This document shows positions 1 to 7,665 of a stretch of DNA of 64,000 nt, in pieces. Source of the stretch: CAWHOW01 sp963831005 (GTDB lineage Bacteria; Bacteroidota; Bacteroidia; Bacteroidales; CG2-30-32-10). The number at the start of each line of letters is the position of its first letter. Positions within the stretch are counted from its first letter, which is position 1. The DNA lies in contig CAWHOW010000015.1 of NCBI GenBank assembly GCA_963831005.1, forward strand, positions 1-64,000, given 5' to 3'. The translations under genes were made by a program, and so were the position numbers. Under the pieces are notes generated by a model. That model had not been told where the DNA came from and searched no databases. It was given only the letters and a program-made list of their open reading frames with translations.

Positions 1-7
1 AGTGATC

Positions 8-50
8 AAAAAACCCTTTGCAGTTCAAGGTATTGCAGAGGGTTTTTTTA
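8..50 (+). terminator. Rho-independent terminator
   Basis: An A-rich and CCC-containing left arm (8-22) pairs with a GGG-T7 right arm (34-49) around an 11-base loop, giving a long stem followed by a run of T. It probably ends a transcript entering from outside the left edge of the window. The A and T flanks mean it could work in both directions. Confidence 0.75.
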
Positions 51-162
51 TTTCTGTAATTGAACTTGTCAATCTTTACTATTTATTTGCAAATATGGGT
101 GTGTTTCGTTAGTTTGCTTATGCGAATAAAACCGCTATTTACCTGCGAAGTTTAATAAATAA

Positions 163-192
163 TTTGTTTTTATTAGCTTCTTTGTATATTTG
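163..192 (+). promoter_or_regulatory. Bacteroidota-type promoter of the lipoprotein gene
   Basis: TTTG at 163-166 lies 18 bases before TATATTTG at 185-192, matching the Bacteroidota -33/-7 consensus (TTTG, TAnnTTTG). The -7 element covers the in-frame TTG at 190, so that codon is not a likely start and the ATG at 232 is preferred. Confidence 0.6.
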
Positions 193-231
193 TTCAATTT
201 ATTAAGGATTACTAAATTAAAAACTGTTCAA

Positions 232-897
232 ATGAGAAAATTAGTATCATTATTGTTAGTTGCAGGAATGATAACTTTTATTTCATGTAACCCACCTAAA
301 AAGGACCAGGAAAAAACAAAGAAATATCTTGATTCATTAAAACAGGATTCTATTGCCAAATTAAATACCGACATGGCAAAGATGAAACTGGTCGGAAAAG
401 TCAAAATATTAACAGAGACTAAATACAAGGCTTTGGATAATTTTGGCGAAATTCAAACCGGAGATATAGAGGGGAAAAATGTTGTTGTGTTTGACGAAAA
501 AGGCACAAAAATAGAGGAGAGTCAATTTGATTCTAATGACAGTCTGGAGCACAAGTACACGTATAAATATGACGACAAAGGGAATGAGGTTGAGATGAAT
601 TCTTATAAATCAGATGGTAGTCTGAAATTTAAGAACACTTACAATTATGATGATAAAGGAAATAAGATTGAAGAAAACTCATATGCCTCAAACGGAAGCT
701 TGAATTATAAGAATACATATAAATATGATGCGAAGGGAAATGAAATAGAAGAAGATGATTTTAAGTCGGATGGAACCTTAGATTATGCTTTTACATATAA
801 ATACGAGTATAATAAGACAGGCAACTGGATGAAAGCAACTGAATTTGTTAATGATAAACCCAAAAGCATATCATCAAGAGAAATCATTTACTACTAA
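232..897 (+). CDS. Putative lipoprotein with YD-like sequence repeats
   Basis: The protein (221 residues from the ATG at 232) begins with a short charged N-terminus, a hydrophobic stretch and a lipobox-like F-I-S-C about 20 residues in, so it is probably a lipoprotein. The rest holds three or four tandem repeats of about 24 residues with the pattern Y-x-Y-D-D/A-K-G-N-x-x-E, resembling the YD/RHS-type or MORN-like repeats common in Bacteroidota surface proteins. I do not recognise a specific function. It has its own promoter, and about 120 bases separate it from gltX. It is far too short to be an RHS toxin and no toxin domain is visible. Confidence 0.75.
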   Translation: MRKLVSLLLVAGMITFISCNPPKKDQEKTKKYLDSLKQDSIAKLNTDMAKMKLVGKVKILTETKYKALDNFGEIQTGDIEGKNVVVFDEKGTKIEESQFDSNDSLEHKYTYKYDDKGNEVEMNSYKSDGSLKFKNTYNYDDKGNKIEENSYASNGSLNYKNTYKYDAKGNEIEEDDFKSDGTLDYAFTYKYEYNKTGNWMKATEFVNDKPKSISSREIIYY

Positions 898-960
898 CTA
901 TCTGCAAATTAAACATTGCAATTAAAATTTGCGTGTCATTTCCTTCTTTAATAAAGCAGA

Positions 961-995
961 TTGTTCTGATCGGCTTGGGAAAATAAGTACTTTTG
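961..995 (+). promoter_or_regulatory. Probable gltX promoter
   Basis: TACTTTTG at 988-995 is a full match to the -7 consensus. A TTG at 961-963 lies 24 bases upstream, slightly farther than usual for the -33 element. The leader to the gltX ATG at 1015 would be about 15 bases. Confidence 0.5.
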
Positions 996-1014
996 CTCAA
1001 TCAAATTACATTTA

Positions 1015-2541
1015 ATGGAAAAGAAAATCAGGGTGAGGTTTGCTCCAAGTCCCACGGGACCCTTACATATCGGCGGAGTCAGAACGGCATTATATAATTA
1101 TTTATTTGCTGAGAAACTCGGAGGTGATTTTATTCTCCGTATTGAAGATACCGACCAGAACCGATTTGTTCCCGGTGCTGAGGAATATATTGTTGAATCA
1201 CTTGAATGGTGCGGTATTAAATTTGATGAAGGTGTTCATATTGGCGGACCTTACGCCCCTTATCGTCAATCCGAAAGAAAAGATATGTACAGGCAATATG
1301 CGGATATCCTTATCCAAAAAGGGTATGCCTATTATGCTTTTGATACAACCGAAGAACTTGAAGCGAAAAGAAAAGAATACGAGTCAAGAAAGCAAACATT
1401 TCAATACTCTTCGGCCAATCGTGCCACAATGAAGAACTCATTGGTTCTTAACCATTCTGAAGTAAAACAAAAGATTGAATGCGGAGAATCTTTTGTAATA
1501 AGGATAAAAATACCGGAAAAAGAAACAATTGAAGTAAACGATTTAATAAGGGGAAAGGTAAATGCTGATTCTTCCCAGCTTGATGATAAGGTTCTATACA
1601 AATCCGATGGCTTGCCAACTTATCACCTTGCAAATGTGGTGGACGATTATCTTATGGAGATCACGCATGTAATCCGAGGCGAAGAATGGCTTCCCTCTGC
1701 TCCTCTTCATGTATTGCTATATCGTTATCTTGGTTGGGAAAATGAAATGCCAAAGTTTGCACATTTACCCTTATTGCTTAAACCGGATGGAAATGGCAAG
1801 CTGAGCAAGCGCGATGGTGACAAGCTAGGTTTTCCTGTATTTCCTTTACAATGGGTGGATCCTAAGACCGGAGAGATTTCTTCCGGCTATCGCGAATCGG
1901 GATATTTTCCTGAAGCTGTTGTTAATATCCTTGCCTTGCTTGGCTGGAACCCCGGAACCGAACAGGAATTATTTTCAATGGATGAATTAATACAATCTTT
2001 TTCCTTAGAAAGAGTTGGAAAGGCTGGATCAAAATTCGATTTGGAAAAAGCCAAATGGTTCAACCATCAGTATCTGATCAGGAAATCAAATGAAGAACTC
2101 GCAGCATCATTTTCCTCAATTCTTGAAGCCAAAGGAATTAAAGCCGACAGAGAGTATCTAATTAAAATAATTGGCTTTGTCAAAGACCGTGTACATTTTG
2201 CAAGCGAACTATGGTCGCAGACTTTCTTCTTTTTTGAAGCACCTAAGGTATTCGATGAGAAAACGATAAAAGACAAATGGAAAGAAAACTCTTCCCAATT
2301 AGTTCTTGAAGTAAAAGAAATCATTGCAAATGCTTCCTTTGATTCGGCGGCTCAACTAAAAGAAATCGTGTCCAACTACATACATGAAAAACAATATAAC
2401 ACTGGTCAGATTATGAATGCCCTTCGTATTTGTATGGTAGGGACATTACTAGGTCCGGATCTTTTCGAAATCATTTCGTTATTGGGCAAAGAAGAAAGCC
2501 TGAAAAGAATTGATTTTGCTTTGCAATCAATAAAAAAATAG
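1015..2541 (+). CDS. gltX: Glutamyl-tRNA synthetase
   Basis: This class I aminoacyl-tRNA synthetase charges tRNA-Glu in the cytoplasm. The HIGH-type motif P-S-P-T-G-P-L-H-I-G-G lies at residues 11-21, and the KMSKS counterpart K-L-S-K-R-D-G starts at residue 262. A length of 508 residues is normal for bacterial GltX, and the C-terminal helical anticodon-binding region is complete. No separate GlnRS is seen in the window, so whether the enzyme is discriminating cannot be told. It starts at an ATG about 20 bases after a -7 element. The ProX-like gene follows after 18 bases and may be co-transcribed. Confidence 0.97.
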   Translation: MEKKIRVRFAPSPTGPLHIGGVRTALYNYLFAEKLGGDFILRIEDTDQNRFVPGAEEYIVESLEWCGIKFDEGVHIGGPYAPYRQSERKDMYRQYADILIQKGYAYYAFDTTEELEAKRKEYESRKQTFQYSSANRATMKNSLVLNHSEVKQKIECGESFVIRIKIPEKETIEVNDLIRGKVNADSSQLDDKVLYKSDGLPTYHLANVVDDYLMEITHVIRGEEWLPSAPLHVLLYRYLGWENEMPKFAHLPLLLKPDGNGKLSKRDGDKLGFPVFPLQWVDPKTGEISSGYRESGYFPEAVVNILALLGWNPGTEQELFSMDELIQSFSLERVGKAGSKFDLEKAKWFNHQYLIRKSNEELAASFSSILEAKGIKADREYLIKIIGFVKDRVHFASELWSQTFFFFEAPKVFDEKTIKDKWKENSSQLVLEVKEIIANASFDSAAQLKEIVSNYIHEKQYNTGQIMNALRICMVGTLLGPDLFEIISLLGKEESLKRIDFALQSIKK

Positions 2542-2559
2542 GGCTTATTATTTTTTCCT

Positions 2560-3054
2560 ATGCAAGGAGATCCTAATGTTTATAAAGTATTAAAAGAGCT
2601 TGGTATAACATTCGACCGCTACGAACACCCTCCTGTTCCAACTGTAAAGGAGGCAGCTATTTACTGGAAAGATATAAATGCAACTCATTGTAAAAATTTA
2701 TTCTTCAGAAACCATAAAGGCAACAGACACTATCTTGTAATTTTTGAATATTCACATAATATACAGATCAAAGATTTAGAGCAAAGTCTTAAGCAGGGCA
2801 AACTTACTTTTGCCTCAGATAAACGTTTAAAGACATATTTAGGCTTGTCGCCTGGCTCCGTTTCCCCTTTTGGATTATTAAATGATACAGCCAAACACGT
2901 TCATGTTTTTCTAGATGAAAACATAAGACATTCCGAAAAAATTAGCTTTCACCCCAATTTAAATACCGCATCTCTGGTATTACCTTATGCTGGTTTTATT
3001 CGATTCCTTGAATATACCTGTAATACATACGAGTTTGTGCGGTTATACGATTAA
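2560..3054 (+). CDS. YbaK/ProX-type aminoacyl-tRNA deacylase
   Basis: The 164-residue protein has the YbaK / prolyl-tRNA synthetase-associated domain fold in sequence: an N-terminal helix with F-D-R-Y-E-H-P-P-V-P-T-V, the conserved K-N-L-F-F-R segment, and the C-terminal L-G-L-S-P-G-S-V-S-P-F-G-L-L motif. Stand-alone members (ProX/ProXp-ala) hydrolyse mischarged Ala-tRNA-Pro. Its place 18 bases behind gltX fits a translation quality-control role. The family is assigned by motif; the exact substrate is inferred. Confidence 0.88.
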   Translation: MQGDPNVYKVLKELGITFDRYEHPPVPTVKEAAIYWKDINATHCKNLFFRNHKGNRHYLVIFEYSHNIQIKDLEQSLKQGKLTFASDKRLKTYLGLSPGSVSPFGLLNDTAKHVHVFLDENIRHSEKISFHPNLNTASLVLPYAGFIRFLEYTCNTYEFVRLYD

Positions 3055-3197
3055 TTAGCGATTTGTTGTTTTGTTTTCCGTTTATCGTGATAACTACTCT
3101 TTACAATATCTAGAGAATTGCCATAAAGGAATATTTTTCTATCTGTTACACTTGCGGTAAACAACTTTCTTTTCAAAACATCATTTAATAATATCAT
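3051..3197 (-). CDS. Possible small protein of 48 residues
   Basis: An ATG at 3197 opens a minus-strand frame of 48 codons ending at a TAA that overlaps the ProX-like stop codon by four bases (convergent). The predicted peptide starts M-I-L-L-N-D-V-L-K-R-K-L-F-T-A-S and has a basic, Lys/Gln-rich tail. No transmembrane segment or known domain is seen. The main support is a good promoter directly upstream (CTTTG, 20 bases, TATTTTTG, then 16 bases to the ATG). Without that promoter it would be dismissed as chance. No family is recognised. Confidence 0.42.
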   Translation of the reverse strand: MILLNDVLKRKLFTASVTDRKIFLYGNSLDIVKSSYHDKRKTKQQIAN

Positions 3198-3213
3198 GCA
3201 TTACTTATTTGAA

Positions 3214-3245
3214 CAAAAATAAGTTTATATGTAAAAAATTACAAA
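3214..3245 (-). promoter_or_regulatory. Bacteroidota-type promoter, minus strand
   Basis: On the minus strand TTTG (3245-3242) is followed after 20 bases by TATTTTTG (3221-3214). Both elements and the spacing match the consensus. It points at the 48-codon frame starting at 3197. Confidence 0.55.
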
Positions 3246-3282
3246 GAAACTTCTTGCCAAAAATTTAACTTTTTAAAAGTCA

Positions 3283-3299
3283 ATCTAAATTGTTTAGAT
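3283..3299. promoter_or_regulatory. Candidate LacI-type operator
   Basis: ATCTAAA-TTG-TTTAGAT is a perfect 7-3-7 inverted repeat. Its central TTG is the -33 element of the promoter of the regulator gene, so a dimeric repressor bound here would block RNA polymerase. This fits autoregulation, but the link to this particular regulator is inferred. Confidence 0.45.
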
Positions 3300-3322
3300 A
3301 TTAGATAATTTATATACATTTG
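3290..3322 (+). promoter_or_regulatory. Promoter of the LacI-family regulator
   Basis: TTG at 3290-3292 and TACATTTG at 3315-3322 are 22 bases apart. A second -7-like TATATTTG lies at 3363-3370, 14 bases before the start codon, so two start points are possible. The upstream element lies inside a perfect inverted repeat (see the operator entry). Confidence 0.55.
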
Positions 3323-3384
3323 AAAAAATATTTATTTAACTGATAGCAGATTTAGCCTGATTTATATTTGAAATACTTAAAATT

Positions 3385-4416
3385 ATGGCAGTTAAAAAAG
3401 TATCATTAAGCGATATCGCCAAGAGCCTGGGTGTTTCCAAAACTCTTGTCTCCATGGTATTAAACAACCATGCTGACGAAAAAGGCATTAGTAAAGCCAC
3501 GCAGAAAAGGGTTTGGGAGAAGATAAAGGAATTCAACTATAAGCCGAACATGATGGCTCGTGGGCTTAGGCTTGGGCGTTCCAATACCATCGGGCTTATT
3601 GTTTCGGATATTTCAAACCCCTTTTATGCTAAGATTGCCAGACATATTGAAAACGTTATTGAGCCTAAAGGGTTCAATATTATGATATGCAGCACAGATG
3701 AAGATGTCGAGAAAGAAGTACGGTTGATAAAGATGCTTCGTGACAGGCAAACGGATGGCTTGATTATTTCTACCTCACAAAGAAGCAGCAAAGAGATCAA
3801 AATTTTATTGGACGAAAAATACCCCTTTGTACTTATCGACAGGGTGCTGCCTGATATTAAAACAAATAGTGTTATTGTTGATAATTTTAAAGGTTCTTAT
3901 CATGCAGTGAATCACATGTTGCAACAGGGATATAAGAACATTGCAGCTTTTGCCGTAACCCCTACATATGTTTCTACTATTAACGACAGGGTCGAAGGTT
4001 ATCTCAGAGCAATTAAGGATTTCGGACTGACCTATGGCAGGGCTTATTTGAAAGAAATTCCATATTCCAGCGTCAAAAGTGCTGTTAAAAAAGAACTAAC
4101 CGTATTATTGAATTCAAAAGAAAAAGTTGATGCAATATTTGCTGTAAATAATAATATCGCTATTGCTTGTTTAGAGTGCCTTAACGATATGAAGGCCCGT
4201 ATTCCCGAAGATCTTGCATTTGTTTGTTTTGATGATCTTGAAGTATTCAAATTCGGTCGCCCGTCAATAACAGCAATTTCACAGCCTATTGAAGAAATAG
4301 CTAAGAGTGCTGTTGAGATATTGCTTGAAAACATTAAGAATAAAGAAAACCGCCAGGAATTTTCGCAGGTAAAACTTCCCACAACCCTTATCGTTAGAAG
4401 GTCTACAGTTAATTAA
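3385..4416 (+). CDS. LacI-family transcriptional regulator
   Basis: Residues 5-55 form the LacI helix-turn-helix and hinge (L-S-D-I-A-K-S-L-G-V-S-K-T-L-V-S, then Y-K-P-N). Residues 60-340 form a periplasmic-binding-protein-like sugar-sensing domain (G-L-I-V-S-D-I-S-N-P-F-Y, then V-L-I-D-R, then F-D-D-L-E). A length of 343 residues is typical. The sugar transporter gene starts nine bases downstream, and ROK kinase and GH20 genes follow, so it probably controls this sugar-uptake locus in response to a sugar such as N-acetylglucosamine. The effector is inferred from context only. Confidence 0.93.
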   Translation: MAVKKVSLSDIAKSLGVSKTLVSMVLNNHADEKGISKATQKRVWEKIKEFNYKPNMMARGLRLGRSNTIGLIVSDISNPFYAKIARHIENVIEPKGFNIMICSTDEDVEKEVRLIKMLRDRQTDGLIISTSQRSSKEIKILLDEKYPFVLIDRVLPDIKTNSVIVDNFKGSYHAVNHMLQQGYKNIAAFAVTPTYVSTINDRVEGYLRAIKDFGLTYGRAYLKEIPYSSVKSAVKKELTVLLNSKEKVDAIFAVNNNIAIACLECLNDMKARIPEDLAFVCFDDLEVFKFGRPSITAISQPIEEIAKSAVEILLENIKNKENRQEFSQVKLPTTLIVRRSTVN

Positions 4417-4425
4417 TCATTACCC

Positions 4426-5829
4426 ATGGTAAAGGAAAGAGAAAAAGCAAGCTACTCTTCTGCTTTGGTTGTGCTTACTACTCTCTTCTTCATGTGGGGA
4501 TTCATTACCGTTCTGAACGACATCCTCAGCCCTTACTTAAAGGGAGTCTTTGCTCTGTCGCATTTCCAGGCGAACCTCGTTCAGTTCGCTTTCTTTATTG
4601 CTTACTTTCTCGGTTCAGTTATTTACTTTATTTTGTCAATAACTGTTGGCGATCCTATTTCCCGTATAGGGTATAAGAATGGAATAATTTTAGGCCTACT
4701 GGTTTCGGCGATAGCTTGTTTTCTGTTCTATCCAGCTGCCACTACCTTTCATTCGTTTGGAGTCTTTCTTGGCGCCTTGTTCTTGCTGGGGCTTGGTTTT
4801 ACCATATTACAAATTGCAGCAAACCCTTATGTAGCTATTCTTGGCTCTCCCGAAACAGCATCAAGCAGGCTTAATCTTTCGCAGGCTTTTAATTCTTTCG
4901 GAACCACTATAGCTCCTGTTTTAGGTGGCTTCTTCCTGTTCGAATATTTTGTTTCTGCCAAAGGCGATGGTGCATCATCAGTTAAGATGCCTTATCTTTT
5001 TCTGTCAGGTGTATTGGTGCTTCTGATGATTTTTATTTACTTCTCCAAACTTCCTGTCTTCTCAAATAATGAAAAGATTGAAAAGAAAGCAGGCGCGTTA
5101 AAATTTCCAAATCTTACATTTGGAATGGCAGCTATTTTCTTTTATGTAGGGGCTGAAGTTGCTATTGGCAACAATCTTGTATCATATATTGGGCTTCCAC
5201 AGATAATGGGGTTGAAAGCCGCTGATGCAAGTAATTATCTTGCCTACTACTGGGGCGGAGCCATGATAGGGCGTTTCCTTGGAGCTATTTCACTTAGTGG
5301 AATGAAGTCTGCAAAAAAATATTTGTCTATGATGGTAATGGCGCTAGCAGCTTTCCTTGTAATATATTTCATTACCTATTACATGAAAGGGTTGACACTA
5401 GGGCGAGTCTGGTATTACTTAGGCTTCATGCTGCTGAATTATTTTGTATTCATCCTTGGCCGTTCCATGCCTGCCCGCACCCTTGCACTTTTCGCAGTGA
5501 TGGCGCTGGCTTTGTTGCTTACCGCCATTTTCACCGAAGGCAAAACCTCCATGTGGTGCATGCTGTCAATAGGTTTGTTCAATTCTATAATGTGGTCAAA
5601 TATATTTACTTTAGCCATTGCCGGTCTGGGTAAATATACATCGCAAGGTTCATCACTACTGGTGATGATGATACTTGGCGGCGCATTGCTTCCTCCTTTA
5701 CAGGGATTATGCGCAGATAATTTCGGGGTGCAGATTGCGTTTCTTGTCCCGGTATTTTCCTACGTGTATTTATTCTTTTACGGAATCAGGGGGTATAAGC
5801 CGAAAACAAATATGGCAGTTAATTCATAA
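4426..5829 (+). CDS. FucP/NagP-family sugar:proton symporter (MFS)
   Basis: This 467-residue membrane protein has about twelve hydrophobic segments. The first carries the FucP/GluP-type signature F-F-M-W-G-F-I-T-V-L-N-D, and N-P-Y-V-A-I-L-G appears in the fourth or fifth. The family imports fucose, glucose/galactose or N-acetylglucosamine with protons across the inner membrane. With the ROK kinase and the hexosaminidase in the same direction downstream, N-acetylglucosamine (NagP-like) is the best guess. The start is nine bases behind the regulator, so the two form an operon. The ligand is inferred. Confidence 0.9.
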   Translation: MVKEREKASYSSALVVLTTLFFMWGFITVLNDILSPYLKGVFALSHFQANLVQFAFFIAYFLGSVIYFILSITVGDPISRIGYKNGIILGLLVSAIACFLFYPAATTFHSFGVFLGALFLLGLGFTILQIAANPYVAILGSPETASSRLNLSQAFNSFGTTIAPVLGGFFLFEYFVSAKGDGASSVKMPYLFLSGVLVLLMIFIYFSKLPVFSNNEKIEKKAGALKFPNLTFGMAAIFFYVGAEVAIGNNLVSYIGLPQIMGLKAADASNYLAYYWGGAMIGRFLGAISLSGMKSAKKYLSMMVMALAAFLVIYFITYYMKGLTLGRVWYYLGFMLLNYFVFILGRSMPARTLALFAVMALALLLTAIFTEGKTSMWCMLSIGLFNSIMWSNIFTLAIAGLGKYTSQGSSLLVMMILGGALLPPLQGLCADNFGVQIAFLVPVFSYVYLFFYGIRGYKPKTNMAVNS

Positions 5830-5866
5830 CCCATGTCACGCAAGAATGATTTAACGCTGTCTGTAA

Positions 5867-6041
5867 TTGTGATTCCTCACGGAGTTTATCCTGACGAAGG
5901 AAGGGTTCGGAATGACATATAGGATTGAGGGATAAAAGGGGAAGAGGCGGCGATTCGCCTAAGGCGAATCGCCGCCTCTTCCTTCTAAAAAAATAAATAA
6001 GCTGTCATTCCGAATGTAACGCAGTGTCATGAGGAATCAAA
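5867..6041. repeat. Nested inverted-repeat element (possible MITE-like unit)
   Basis: Outer arms: a left segment running from GATTCCTC to TCGGAATGAC (about 5867-5919) is an imperfect inverted copy of a right segment running from TCATTCCGAA to GAGGAATC (about 6004-6038). Between them, 5941-5959 and 5963-5981 form a perfect 19-bp palindrome around the loop TAA. There is no T-run beside the hairpin, so it is not an ordinary terminator. The arms resemble the TCATTCCGAA...GAGGAATC repeats seen between genes in many Bacteroidota. Confidence 0.6.
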
Positions 6042-6055
6042 AAATGATAAAATAC

Positions 6056-6063
6056 TATTTTTG
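6056..6063 (+). promoter_or_regulatory. Promoter -7 element before the secreted protein at 6096
   Basis: TATTTTTG is a full TAnnTTTG match, 32 bases before the ATG at 6096. No clear -33 element was found. It lies just outside the inverted-repeat element. Confidence 0.4.
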
Positions 6064-6095
6064 CATAATATTAGTTTATCAGCGCTATCAAAGAA

Positions 6096-6659
6096 ATGAA
6101 CGTGCATAAAACATTCGGATATATCGCTTTCGCTCTACTTCTTTTTTTCTCATGCTCCCTGTATGCCCAAATGGATAGCAGCTTATTCTGTGCCCAGTAT
6201 TTGAAAGCCATTAATCATATTAAGCACGACAGCTCACTTACACACGAACACAGCCTCAAGCAATACAGGTTCAACCTGGATAAGCACCTGAAAGCCGGCG
6301 GCAGTATTGGTTACTTTCTGCCTGAATACTTCAGCTATGTATATAATAAACCTTATGGCGATGTGGATAAGAAAATTGTTGATTCAACGTACAGCCTGTT
6401 TAGCAAGAATAATTCCAACAATATTTATTTTATCAGTTGCCTTCGTTCCGACAGAAAGCCATTTTTCAACCTGAAATTTATTCGCGAGAACGATACCATT
6501 ATTTGCATCATTGTTTCAAGGTATGAGAAGCAGCGGCATGGCTTCTTTCATAAGAAAACGAAGGACACTGCAACTGAATCGAACTTTGGCCTGGCATATC
6601 TTTTTATCTTCGACAACAAAAATAATATTGAAGCGGTATTTAAATCTTTATTTATTTAG
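6096..6659 (+). CDS. Secreted protein of unknown function
   Basis: The 187-residue protein has an N-terminal signal peptide: hydrophobic residues 9-24 ending in S-L-Y-A-Q. The F-F-S-C within this stretch is an alternative lipobox. The mature part is mixed alpha/beta with no motif I can assign. It is rich in Asn and Lys, and its C-terminus (A-Y-L-F-I-F-D-N-K-N-N-I) looks like the end of a beta-rich domain. It sits between the sugar transporter and the ROK kinase in the same direction but has its own promoter, so its part in sugar use is uncertain. Confidence 0.7.
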   Translation: MNVHKTFGYIAFALLLFFSCSLYAQMDSSLFCAQYLKAINHIKHDSSLTHEHSLKQYRFNLDKHLKAGGSIGYFLPEYFSYVYNKPYGDVDKKIVDSTYSLFSKNNSNNIYFISCLRSDRKPFFNLKFIRENDTIICIIVSRYEKQRHGFFHKKTKDTATESNFGLAYLFIFDNKNNIEAVFKSLFI

Positions 6660-6662
6660 CCT

Positions 6663-6682
6663 TTCAGATGATTTAATCTGAA
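6663..6682. promoter_or_regulatory. Small inverted repeat before the ROK kinase gene
   Basis: TTCAGAT-GATTTA-ATCTGAA is a perfect 7-bp dyad, 15 bases before the start codon at 6697. It could be an operator or a weak hairpin after the preceding gene. There is no T-run. Confidence 0.3.
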
Positions 6683-6696
6683 TATTCATTTATCTC

Positions 6697-7659
6697 ATGA
6701 AACAGAAACTTGCAATTGGAATAGATATAGGCGGAACGACCACAGATTTCGGTATTGTTGACGGTCAGGGATTTTGCCTTTCAAAGCACAGCATAAGGAC
6801 TGATACGTGTGATGATATAGTTCCTTTTCTCGATGAGCTTACTAAGAACCTTAAACAACAGATCAAAGAGCTTAAGGGGAAGTATGATATAACGGGCATA
6901 GGCGTAGGCGCTCCCAACGGCAATTACTTTAGCGGTACCATTGAGTTTGCTCCTAACCTTAAGTGGAAAGGTATAGTGCCACTTGCCGATCTGATTAAAG
7001 AACGTATGCATCTGCCCGTGGTGCTTACCAACGATGCCAACGCTGCTGCCATTGGCGAAATGATATATGGCGCGGCAAAAGGCATGAAAGATTTTATCGT
7101 TATCACGCTTGGGACTGGCCTGGGCAGCGGCATAGTAGTTGACGGGAAGCTGTTATACGGTCACGATGGGTTTGCCGGAGAACTGGGGCACATGACGGTG
7201 GAACCCGAAGGACGCCTTTGCGGATGCGGGAAAAAAGGCTGCCTTGAAGCTTATGCTTCTGCAACAGGCATTACACGCACCGTCATCGAAATGCTTAAAG
7301 AATCAAAAGAACCAAGCATGCTGAGAAGTATTAAGAAAAACAATTTAAGCTCCAAAGATATTTTTCTTGCTGCGCAGAAAAAGGATAAGATCGCTCTCGC
7401 AGCCTTTGAATACACTGGGTATATCCTCGGCATTAAGCTTGCTGATGCTATATCTTTCTCAAGTCCTGAAGCAATTATCCTGTCTGGCGGGCTTGCCAAC
7501 GCCGGACATTTCATTTTTACTCCCACCAAGAAATACATGGAAAAATTTCTCCTGCCTTTCTTCCAGAAAAAAGTGAAACTGCTTCCCTCAAAATTAATGA
7601 AAGACAATGCAGCAGTGCTTGGTGCCGCTGCTCTTGTGTGGACACACGGAAAAAGATAG
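6697..7659 (+). CDS. ROK-family sugar kinase (glucokinase-like)
   Basis: The 320-residue cytoplasmic enzyme has the ATP-binding motif I-D-I-G-G-T-T-T-D at residues 8-16. The ROK zinc site is visible as H165 and C175-x-C177-x4-C182 within C-G-C-G-K-K-G-C-L-E-A. The family phosphorylates glucose, mannose or N-acetylmannosamine/glucosamine, and a few members are repressors, but no N-terminal helix-turn-helix is present here, so a kinase is likely. The GH20 gene follows after six bases, consistent with phosphorylating the sugar that the hexosaminidase releases. The substrate is inferred from neighbours. Confidence 0.92.
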   Translation: MKQKLAIGIDIGGTTTDFGIVDGQGFCLSKHSIRTDTCDDIVPFLDELTKNLKQQIKELKGKYDITGIGVGAPNGNYFSGTIEFAPNLKWKGIVPLADLIKERMHLPVVLTNDANAAAIGEMIYGAAKGMKDFIVITLGTGLGSGIVVDGKLLYGHDGFAGELGHMTVEPEGRLCGCGKKGCLEAYASATGITRTVIEMLKESKEPSMLRSIKKNNLSSKDIFLAAQKKDKIALAAFEYTGYILGIKLADAISFSSPEAIILSGGLANAGHFIFTPTKKYMEKFLLPFFQKKVKLLPSKLMKDNAAVLGAAALVWTHGKR

Positions 7660-7665
7660 ACGTCT

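Noticed and set aside
232..897. RHS/YD-repeat toxin
   Set aside because: It has only three or four repeats, a lipobox, no toxin domain and no immunity gene.
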